A stretch of DNA of 64,000 bases from Paenibacillus herberti (GTDB lineage Bacteria; Bacillota; Bacilli; Paenibacillales; Paenibacillaceae), in the NCBI RefSeq assembly GCF_002233675.1, contig NZ_NMUQ01000001.1, positions 838,505 through 902,504 of the forward strand, given 5' to 3'. Made by a program: the position numbers and the translations under genes. Positions 57,632 through 64,000 of the stretch are shown piece after piece (position 1 is the first letter of the stretch; each line of letters opens with the position of its first letter). The notes under the pieces were generated by a model. That model did not search any database, had not been told where the DNA came from, and saw nothing but the letters and a program-made list of their open reading frames with translations.

Positions 57632-58679
57632 AAGCACGGTTCTTCTCGCTGCGGCTATTTTTCTTATAGCGGGCTGCACATCCGGCGGTGAGAGTCGGCA
57701 AAATGTCCTCCAATCCGATGGCAATCGAAAAGTCGTCAACGTTTATACCGCAAGGCATTATGAGGTTGACAGCATGTTGTTCGAAGATTTTACCAAGCGG
57801 ACCGGCATCGTAGTCAATGAAGTGAAGGGGACGCCGGAGGAGCTGGTGGAGCGCATGAAGCGGGATGAGGAAACCTCGTCTGCGGATTTGTTCATCGCTG
57901 TTGATGGGGGCAGTCTCCAGCTTGCGAAGCAGAATGACGTCCTTCAGCCGATGTCGTCGGAAGCTGTATTGCAAAATGTACAAGCGGAGTGGCGTGATCC
58001 CGAGCAATACTGGATAGGCATTGCCACGCGTGCCAGAGTCATCGTGTATGCCAAGGACCGCGTGCGGCCGGAGGAGCTGTCCACCTATGGGGAGCTGACG
58101 AGCGAGCGTTGGAAGGGCAAGGTGTTAGTGCGGTCTGCATCAAGCCTGTATAATCAATCGTTGCTTGCCTCGTTTATCGAGCTGAACGGCGCACAGGAGG
58201 CGGAGAAATGGGCGAGCGGCATCGTGCGGAATCTGGCCCGGAAGCCGGAAGGCGGCGACAGAGCCCAAGCTAAGGCAATCGCGGATAAAGTCGGCGATGT
58301 TGCCATTATGAATACGTACTATATCGGCCAGATGCTGGCTTCGAAGGACCCAGAGGAGAAGGAGATCGCGGAAGGTCTCGGGGTGTTCTTCCCGGATCAG
58401 CTGACGACAGGCACCCATATGAACATTAGCGGGATTGGACTGGCCAAGCATGCCCCGAACAAGGACAATGCGCTGGAGCTTGCCGAGTATTTGACGGGGC
58501 GAGAGGCGCAAACCTTGCTTACACAAGGCAGCTATGAATTTCCGGTTAACGTAGAGGCCGACATGCCGGAGCTGCTCAAGAGCTGGCAGACGTTCAAGCG
58601 GCAGCAGGTTGATGTTACAAGCCTCGCGCTCCTTCATCAGCAAGCGACGGATATTTTCAAGCGAAGTGGTTGGGAGTAA
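57615..58679 (+). CDS. Fe(III)-binding lipoprotein (FutA/AfuA-like), first copy
   Basis: A 354-residue lipoprotein with signal MKGRIKSTVLLAAAIFLIAG and lipobox LIAGC. The fold is that of ferric-binding proteins: VNVYTARHYEVDSMLFEDFT, DLFIAVDGGSLQLAKQNDVL, NPDQ-like region replaced by DREQYW, RVIVYAKDRV, and Tyr-rich ASSLYNQSLLASFIEL and IMNTYYIGQM with the paired Tyr iron ligands. The GTG at 57615 has GGAGG nine bases upstream and overlaps the kinase gene; a longer frame from 57591 overlaps the ribosome site. Linked to the sensor kinase, it may report iron to it as well as or instead of supplying the permease. Confidence 0.88.
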   Translation: MKGRIKSTVLLAAAIFLIAGCTSGGESRQNVLQSDGNRKVVNVYTARHYEVDSMLFEDFTKRTGIVVNEVKGTPEELVERMKRDEETSSADLFIAVDGGSLQLAKQNDVLQPMSSEAVLQNVQAEWRDPEQYWIGIATRARVIVYAKDRVRPEELSTYGELTSERWKGKVLVRSASSLYNQSLLASFIELNGAQEAEKWASGIVRNLARKPEGGDRAQAKAIADKVGDVAIMNTYYIGQMLASKDPEEKEIAEGLGVFFPDQLTTGTHMNISGIGLAKHAPNKDNALELAEYLTGREAQTLLTQGSYEFPVNVEADMPELLKSWQTFKRQQVDVTSLALLHQQATDIFKRSGWE

Positions 58680-58764
58680 GGGCCGAGCGTTTAGCGGATA
58701 AAAATATTTTTTCACATCATTCTCTCATTTTCGGTTGATACAATGTTCCATAGACAGCAACGGT

Positions 58765-58783
58765 AATAATGATTCTCATTTGC
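58765..58783 (+). promoter_or_regulatory. Fur box candidate, site 1
   Basis: AATAATGATTCTCATTTGC matches 14 of 19 positions of the Fur consensus and lies upstream of the second iron-binding lipoprotein gene. Confidence 0.6.
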
Positions 58784-58821
58784 AAGTACGCTTAACAAAC
58801 TCTTTTTTTTCGAGAGTAAAT

Positions 58822-58840
58822 GAGAATGAATATTATCATC
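58822..58840 (+). promoter_or_regulatory. Fur box candidate, site 2
   Basis: GAGAATGAATATTATCATC is a second partial match, about 57 bases after site 1 and 31 bases before the start codon. Confidence 0.45.
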
Positions 58841-58871
58841 AGTTGCACCGATATGGGGAGGAAACAAAAGA

Positions 58872-59999
58872 ATGTTCACGAAACGCAGTCCACTTACTCT
58901 AGTTGTTTCGCTTATGACCGCAGCAACGCTGCTGGCAGGATGTGGAGCCGGCAACGCAGGTCAAAACAATACAGGCGCAGCTACGCCTGCACCATCAACG
59001 GCGCCATCGACAGCTCCATCCACCAGCCCGGAGCCAGCTAAGTCCGGCGGTGAAGTGAATATCTATACGGCTCGCCACTATGATGTGGATAAGGAACTGC
59101 ATGCAGCATTCACCGAGCAAACGGGCATTAAAGTAAATGTTGTGGAAGGCAAAGCGCCAGAGTTGATCGAGCGCATGAAGCGCGAGGGCGCCAGCACGCC
59201 AGCCGATCTGTTCATTACGGTGGATGGCGGCATTCTGAATTCGGCCAAAACAGAACAGCTGTTGCAGCCGATCGCATCCGAGGTGATCGACAAGCAAGTT
59301 CCAGCGGATCTGCGCGACAAGGATAACAACTGGATCGGACTCTCGTCACGTGCTCGCGTTATCATTTATGCTAAAGACCGCGTGAAGCCGGAGCAGCTCT
59401 CCACTTACGAGGACTTGGCTACGGACAAATGGAAGGGCAAAATCGCCGTAAGATCGTCGGAGAACCTGTACAACCAATCGATGCTGGCTTCCTTCATCGA
59501 CGTTATGGGCGAGAAAGAAGCAGAAGCTTGGGCTAAAGGTTTCGCAGCAAACTTGGCGCGTAAGCCTGAGGGCGGCGATCGTGATCAAGCCAAAGCAGTC
59601 GTAGCTGGCGTAGCTGATGTTGCGATTATGAATACTTATTATGTTGGCCAACTGGCAGCTTCCGAAGATGCCGAGGAGAAAAAGGTCGCTGAGCAAATCG
59701 GCGTATTCTTCCCGAATCAGCAAACGACTGGAACTCATTTGAACTTGAGTGGCGCGGGTCTCCTCAAAACTAGCAAAAACAAAGAAAATGCAATCAAGCT
59801 GCTGGAGTTTTTGACCGCAGCAGAAGCGCAAACGAAAATTTCGGCCGCTAACTTCGAGTTCCCGGTCAACAGCGAAGCGAAGCTTCCTGAGCTGCTGACA
59901 AGCTGGGGAACGTTCAAACATCAGAACATTGATTTTGCGAAATACGGCGAGCTGAATCCAAAAGCGGTTGAAATCGCTAATAAGGTCGGCTGGGAATAA
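58872..59999 (+). CDS. Fe(III)-binding lipoprotein (FutA/AfuA-like), second copy
   Basis: A 375-residue paralogue of the protein at 57615: lipobox LAGC, a Thr/Pro/Ser linker, then VNIYTARHYDVDKELHAAFT, DLFITVDGGILNSAKTEQLL, RVIIYAKDRVKPEQLSTY, SENLYNQSMLASFIDV and IMNTYYVGQLAAS, with the TYY iron ligands. GGGGAGG 11 bases upstream supports ATG 58872. It has its own Fur-like boxes and is directly followed by the permease gene, so it is the probable transport component, while the first copy is tied to the two-component system. Confidence 0.92.
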   Translation: MFTKRSPLTLVVSLMTAATLLAGCGAGNAGQNNTGAATPAPSTAPSTAPSTSPEPAKSGGEVNIYTARHYDVDKELHAAFTEQTGIKVNVVEGKAPELIERMKREGASTPADLFITVDGGILNSAKTEQLLQPIASEVIDKQVPADLRDKDNNWIGLSSRARVIIYAKDRVKPEQLSTYEDLATDKWKGKIAVRSSENLYNQSMLASFIDVMGEKEAEAWAKGFAANLARKPEGGDRDQAKAVVAGVADVAIMNTYYVGQLAASEDAEEKKVAEQIGVFFPNQQTTGTHLNLSGAGLLKTSKNKENAIKLLEFLTAAEAQTKISAANFEFPVNSEAKLPELLTSWGTFKHQNIDFAKYGELNPKAVEIANKVGWE

Positions 60000-60002
60000 G
60001 CC

Positions 60003-61646
60003 ATGAAAAAGTCGTTGCTTCCGAGATCGGCCAGGAGGCAGATCAACGGATGGACGATGGCAAGCGTAATCGGGGCGGCAGTTGTTTTGCTGCCCATCCT
60101 TTATGTGCTGACCGGGTTGTTCCGTCCGGCAAACGAAAATTGGGACAAGGTTAAACAATTTTTGCTTACGGATTATATACTTGGGTCGGCAAAGCTGGTG
60201 ATTTTCACCGGCTTTTTTGCCACTTTCATCGGGGTTGTGCTTGCTTGGCTTGTTGTAGGGTATTCGTTTCCGCTGCGCCGGTTTTACAAGTGGGCGCTTG
60301 TGCTGCCGCTGGCAATGCCTCCCTATATAGCCGCTTACACGTATAGCTCGATGACCGGTTATACAGGTGTTATTCAAGCGACGTTGCGCAATCGTTTTGA
60401 TCTCGTTTTGCCGCCGGGTACGATCGATGTGATGTCGGATCGCGGAGCCATTTTTGTGCTGACGCTCTGTCTATTTCCGTATATTTTCATGCTTACTCGC
60501 GTTTTTCTGGAACGTCAAAGTGCCTCCTTTATTGAAAATGCGAGGCTGCTTGGACATAAGCCGCTCTCCGTATTTTTCAGAGTTGTGCTGCCGCTTGCTC
60601 GGCCCGCCATTATGGCAGGCGTTATGCTCGTCCTATTCGAGGTGCTCAGCGACTTCGGGGTCGCCAATTATTTTGGCGTACAGACGGTATCAACGGCTAT
60701 CTTCCAAACTTGGTTCGGGATGTACGATGTGCAGTCTGCGATGAAGCTGGCAGCATGGCTCATGGTCGCTGTTCTTGGCCTCTTCATGCTGGAGCGTCTA
60801 CTGCGGCGCAGCAGGCGGTATGCCAGTCCAACGAGCCGCAGCAATCCGCTCAAGCCACAGCCGCTGAAGGGGATTGCTGCATGGGGAGCGACTCTGTTCT
60901 GCACCCTTGTTTTTCTGCTGGCTTTCTTCTTTCCGATTGCCCAGTTGGTCGTTTGGGCGATTGAGACTGGCGGCACGGTATGGCGCTCCGATTTCCTCGA
61001 TTTGACCGTAAACACGTTAAAGGGTGCTGGATTGGGAACGGCGATTGTGCTGCTGATTGCGATTCTGTCCTCAAGGGCGGCGCGGATGTTCGACTCGCCG
61101 TTCATGCAAGCTCTGACTCGCCTGTTGTCGGCAGGATACGCTGTACCGGGCGCGATCGTAGCGATCGGCGTGCTGGCCGTATTTATTGCGCTGGATGAGT
61201 GGCTCGCTCCATTTTACGGAATGCTGGGCAAAGAAGAAGGGGCGCTTGTGCTCAGCTTGTCGCTGGCGATGCTCATTACTGGCTATGTGATCCGCTTTAT
61301 GGCAACGGGCTATGGGGCTTTGGAAGCCGGCTACGAAAAAATGCCAAAAGCCTATTCAGAGGCGTCACGGACGCTTGGCAGAAGCAGCCTGGCCACCTTC
61401 TTCCGGGTGGAATTGCCGCTGCTCAGGGGCTCGCTGCTGAGCGGGTTTGTGTTGACCTTCGTGGAGGTCGTCAAGGAGTTGCCGCTGACAATGCTGCTCC
61501 GACCGTTTAATTACGACACGCTGTCGACCCGCGCTTATCAGTATGCGACGGATGAACGTGTTTTTGACGCCGCATTGCCCTCGTTGTTTCTAGTTCTGAT
61601 CGGACTAATCTCCGTACTCTTTATCCTTAAAGCTGAAAGGAGCTGA
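60003..61646 (+). CDS. Ferric iron ABC transporter permease (FbpB type)
   Basis: A 547-residue fused permease with about 12 helices and two EAA loops, ENARLLGHKPLSVFFRVVLP and EASRTLGRSSLATFFRVELP, one per half. This double layout is typical of FbpB/SfuB-type iron permeases. It starts three bases after the binding-protein stop with no obvious ribosome site, so it probably relies on coupling. The ATPase gene follows after four bases. Confidence 0.93.
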   Translation: MKKSLLPRSARRQINGWTMASVIGAAVVLLPILYVLTGLFRPANENWDKVKQFLLTDYILGSAKLVIFTGFFATFIGVVLAWLVVGYSFPLRRFYKWALVLPLAMPPYIAAYTYSSMTGYTGVIQATLRNRFDLVLPPGTIDVMSDRGAIFVLTLCLFPYIFMLTRVFLERQSASFIENARLLGHKPLSVFFRVVLPLARPAIMAGVMLVLFEVLSDFGVANYFGVQTVSTAIFQTWFGMYDVQSAMKLAAWLMVAVLGLFMLERLLRRSRRYASPTSRSNPLKPQPLKGIAAWGATLFCTLVFLLAFFFPIAQLVVWAIETGGTVWRSDFLDLTVNTLKGAGLGTAIVLLIAILSSRAARMFDSPFMQALTRLLSAGYAVPGAIVAIGVLAVFIALDEWLAPFYGMLGKEEGALVLSLSLAMLITGYVIRFMATGYGALEAGYEKMPKAYSEASRTLGRSSLATFFRVELPLLRGSLLSGFVLTFVEVVKELPLTMLLRPFNYDTLSTRAYQYATDERVFDAALPSLFLVLIGLISVLFILKAERS

Positions 61647-61650
61647 GCGA

Positions 61651-62331
61651 ATGTCGTTTGTCGCGGTTGATGGAGTGACGTTTCGCTTTGCCGCTGGGCA
61701 ATCCGCCGTTATTGAAGATCTGTCGTTCGCGATGTCACGGGGTGAAACCGTTGGTGTGTTAGGGGCGAGCGGCAGCGGGAAGAGTACGCTGCTTCGGCTG
61801 ATTGCTGGACTTGAAATGCCGGAGCGCGGGAGCATCTCTATTAATGGCCGCGTGATCGTAGACGAGCGTGTTTTTGTGGAGCCGGAAAAGCGCGGTGTCG
61901 GCATGGTCTTTCAAGATTATGCGCTGTTTCCGAACATGACCGTCGCCGATAATATCGTATTCGGACTGCATAAGCTGAAACGGGAAGAGCGCCGCCTGCG
62001 GCTGGAGGAGATGCTGGAGCTGGTGCAACTGAGCGGATATGTCCGGCGTTATCCACATGAGCTGAGCGGCGGGCAGCAGCAGCGGGTCGCGCTGGCGAGA
62101 GCGCTTGCTCCGCAGCCGTCCGTGCTGTTAATGGATGAGCCGTTCAGCAATTTGGACGCTCATTTGAAAGCTGCGATTCGCAGCGAGCTGCGGCAGATTT
62201 TGCGGCAGGCCGGCACGACCTGCCTGCTGGTGTCGCATGACGAGGCGGATGTAGACGCGATTTGCGACCGCAGCCTGCATGTCCGAGCGGTGGAGGCAAG
62301 CGACTTCGGGAGTGCTGAGTTTGCCCGGTGA
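61651..62331 (+). CDS. Ferric iron ABC transporter ATP-binding protein (FbpC type, short form)
   Basis: A 226-residue ATPase: Walker A GASGSGKST, Q loop MVFQDYALFPNMTV, signature LSGGQQQRVALARAL, Walker B VLLMDEPFSNLDAH and H loop LLVSHDEAD. FbpC proteins usually have a further ~120-residue C-terminal regulatory domain that is absent here. AAAGGAG supports ATG 61651. It is the last gene of the iron operon. Confidence 0.93.
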   Translation: MSFVAVDGVTFRFAAGQSAVIEDLSFAMSRGETVGVLGASGSGKSTLLRLIAGLEMPERGSISINGRVIVDERVFVEPEKRGVGMVFQDYALFPNMTVADNIVFGLHKLKREERRLRLEEMLELVQLSGYVRRYPHELSGGQQQRVALARALAPQPSVLLMDEPFSNLDAHLKAAIRSELRQILRQAGTTCLLVSHDEADVDAICDRSLHVRAVEASDFGSAEFAR

Positions 62332-62370
62332 GTGACCTCGGGTATATACGATAGGTATAGGAATGCAAAA

Positions 62371-62419
62371 AAGCCGATCAATGAGCCCTTTTCAAAGCGG
62401 CTCTTTGATCGGTTTTTTT
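62371..62419 (+). terminator. Terminator of the iron transporter operon
   Basis: CCGATCAA pairs with TTGATCGG, with GAGCC and GGCTC as an inner stem, and seven T follow. Confidence 0.82.
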
Positions 62420-62451
62420 GGGTTGGGTTAAAGGTTTCGTGTTGTACTAAC

Positions 62452-62997
62452 CTAAAGAGTTATTCGAAGCCAAGGGTCGCCGCTTCTTGAAGGAGACGAT
62501 GTTTGGTAATTGAAATTGTAACCGGGCTCGCTCGTTAAGGTAACGTATTTGATCTCATTGTTCCCGAAAGCCGTTGCATTGCGATTAATCATTGAAAAAG
62601 TAAGCTCGCCTACCTTTTCGCCTCTGAAGTGAACGTCATACCAGGCCCCGCCAGTAGTTACGCCTAATACTTTGGTTTGTACCTCAAAGTGGGCGTTGCT
62701 GTTGAATCCAATAGGCGTTGTCGGATTGGGGTCATAGGCATCGTAAAATTTTTCGATGAAAACTAACGTATACCCTACTGCCATCCGGTTCTCGAGATTG
62801 AATCCTTTTGTGGCTAGGATACCGGTAGAATCGCCGCCATTACCATTGCTGTTTCCGTTGGCATTTCCATTTGCGGGGTACGGAGAAGCAGGGAAGAAAA
62901 CACATGTTACGATGACTAGCAAAATAAACAAAACGAGAATGATGCCTAAGCTGGAGCCTTTAACATTGCTGATTGAAGCGGATTTCATACTGTCCAT
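62452..62997 (-). CDS. Single-helix membrane-anchored protein of unknown function
   Basis: A 181-residue protein with one N-terminal transmembrane segment (about 17-36, GIILVLFILLVIVTCVFF), a Gly/Asn-rich linker (NGNANGNSNGNGG) and an extracellular domain of about 120 residues. The helix resembles that of YjcZ-type small sporulation proteins (FALIVVLFILL), but the rest does not and I do not recognise it. GGAGGG six bases upstream supports ATG 62997. It is convergent with the iron operon. Confidence 0.65.
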   Translation of the reverse strand: MDSMKSASISNVKGSSLGIILVLFILLVIVTCVFFPASPYPANGNANGNSNGNGGDSTGILATKGFNLENRMAVGYTLVFIEKFYDAYDPNPTTPIGFNSNAHFEVQTKVLGVTTGGAWYDVHFRGEKVGELTFSMINRNATAFGNNEIKYVTLTSEPGYNFNYQTSSPSRSGDPWLRITL

Positions 62998-63195
62998 TTT
63001 TAACCCTCCAATTTTGGATTGCGATAGAAGGTGCTTATCTCCGGTTTAGGATGAAGCTCCTATAAACATATTATTCAAAAAGAAAGACTGTTGAACTTGG
63101 CAGTTGTCCTGATAGTTTTTAAATAAGTCTGCCGGATCCTCTCGGTAGGCTTATTTGGCGTTTCTGGTCATGGGACAAATGTATTATTTTCCCCC

Positions 63196-63226
63196 TTGCA
63201 TAGAGAACATACATTCGCTATATAAT
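63196..63226 (+). promoter_or_regulatory. SOS promoter with LexA (DinR) box 1
   Basis: TTGCAT (63196) and TATAAT (63221-63226) frame AGAACATACATTCG (63204-63217), which matches the Bacillus LexA consensus CGAACRNRYGTTYG at 12 of 14 positions. The box fills the spacer, an efficient place for repression. Confidence 0.72.
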
Positions 63227-63243
63227 ACGTTTAGAACAAGATG

Positions 63244-63257
63244 CGAACATATATTCG
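63244..63257 (+). promoter_or_regulatory. LexA (DinR) box 2
   Basis: CGAACATATATTCG differs from the ideal CGAACATATGTTCG at one position. It lies about 18 bases after the -10 box, so two repressor dimers could bind 40 bases apart. Confidence 0.78.
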
Positions 63258-63325
63258 TTCTCCCGTGGGGCAGACTTTCCGCGAGCCGCTCCCGACTCCG
63301 ATTCCGCACAAAAAGGAGGTGTCCG

Positions 63326-64000
63326 ATGGAAAGAGTTATTATGCTGGCTGATTGCCAGTCGTTCTACGCTTCGGTGGAGAAGTCCGCGCATCCCGAGTAT
63401 CACGACAAGCCAGTTGCGGTGGGTGACCCGTCGCGGATGAGCGGCATCGTGCTGGCGGCGTGCCCGCTGGCTAAAGCGCGGGGCGTCACGACGGCCTCTC
63501 GGGTCGGCGAGGCACTGGCCAAATGCCCGGAGCTTGTTGTCATCCGGCCCCGGATGGGCAGATACATCGAGCTTTCACTGCTGATTACACGGATATTTGA
63601 GCGTTATACGGATCGACGCAGCGTATCGCGGAGGATATTCAGAACCACGTTTTGTTGTCCACGGGCGTTTGGTCACGGATCGGCATTGGGTCGACGAAAA
63701 TTTTGGCGAAGATGGCAACGGACAATTACGCAAAAAAGAACGACGAAGGCATCTACGAGCTGAGTCCCGGCAAGCTGGAATCGACGCTGTGGACGCTTCC
63801 CGTCCATCAGATGTTTATGGTAGCCTCGCGCATGACTCGGCACTTCAACCGGATGGGGCTGAATACGATCGGCGATATCGCCCGTATGGACTTGGCCGAG
63901 TTCAAGCGGCGGATGCGGCTGGAGATGGGCAAACAAAGCGACATTCAGGCCGGTTATTACTGGCAGACGGCGCGTGGCATTGATCCCAGCCCGGTCGTCA
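63326..64000 (+). pseudogene. uvrX: Y-family DNA polymerase (UvrX/YqjW type), internal deletion, runs off the window
   Basis: From ATG 63326 (AAGGAGG six bases before) the frame encodes a normal UvrX N terminus (MLADCQSFYASVEK, AVGDPSRMSGIVLAACPLAK, PRMGRYIELSLLITRIFERY) up to about 63613. Homology continues in another frame from about 63605 (LYGSTQRIAEDIQNHVLLST, WSRIGIGSTKILAKMATDNY, LESTLWTLPVHQMF) to the window end. The segment normally between them, holding the catalytic SIDE motif, is missing, and the frame is shifted. The junction word TATACGGATC can be read as the end of the first part and the start of the second, so a short-homology deletion is likely. The product would be catalytically dead. 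Confidence 0.8.

Noticed and set aside
63597..63983. 128-codon plus-strand frame starting at 63597
   Set aside because: It is the third frame of the broken polymerase gene; neither half of the UvrX similarity is in this frame.

Overview
The window looks like chromosome from a Paenibacillus-type member of the Bacillota. The evidence is a mid-range GC content, strong AGGAGG-type ribosome sites, many TTG and GTG starts, a T-box leader, Bacillus-type LexA (DinR) boxes, cre-like sites, S-layer homology (SLH) domains and YesM/YesN-type two-component pairs. No rRNA, intact tRNA or CRISPR array was seen. Species and replicon cannot be fixed from sequence alone.

Layout. 1-2 kb: a TauD-type dioxygenase and a SRAP (YedK/HMCES) protein. 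2-6.5 kb: a sugar-binding lipoprotein, YesM-type kinase and YesN-type regulator that overlap or abut, probably a three-part sugar sensor. 6.6-9.95 kb: an accessory patch (Nudix hydrolase, nonsense-broken S51 peptidase, small membrane protein, tRNA/tmRNA-like 3' scar, high-GC AHSA1 gene with the tail of a lost arsR). It is bracketed by inverted copies of a ~140 bp palindromic element. 10-27.6 kb: a ribose/rhamnose-type ABC importer (ATPase, two permeases, binding protein), then two giant secreted GH78 alpha-L-rhamnosidases flanking a small cohesin-SLH protein. Both enzymes end in cohesin, FIVAR, FIVAR and dockerin-like modules, so the locus looks like a cell-surface rhamnoside-degrading complex coupled to uptake and sensing.

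28-33.8 kb: a DUF2515 protein, a 59-residue membrane protein, a MarR regulator and MFS pump that share a 14 bp palindromic operator, and a GNAT. 34-42 kb: an iron-type alcohol dehydrogenase, an autoregulated LacI regulator, a MalEFG-type importer without its own ATPase, and an MFS exporter. 42.3-47.2 kb: an unusual four-gene operon of two tandem DUF1611-like P-loop proteins, an iron-sulfur FrhB-like protein and a divergent EPSP-synthase-like enolpyruvyl transferase, followed by a convergent LysR gene. I recognise no pathway for this set.

48-52 kb is a decaying stretch: a frameshifted DUF2332 gene, the C-terminal third of a purA, and a copied fragment of the response regulator found at 55.5 kb, around an intact beta-helix/ricin-lectin gene. 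52-55.4 kb: a T-box (leucine-type specifier) in front of a methyltransferase, a DUF4037 gene between two related hairpins, and a GNAT. 55.5-62.3 kb: an iron locus with a two-component system, two paralogous Fe(III)-binding lipoproteins, an FbpB-type permease and an FbpC-type ATPase, with Fur-like boxes. The window ends in a Y-family polymerase gene (UvrX type) behind two LexA boxes; it has lost its catalytic SIDE motif to an internal deletion.
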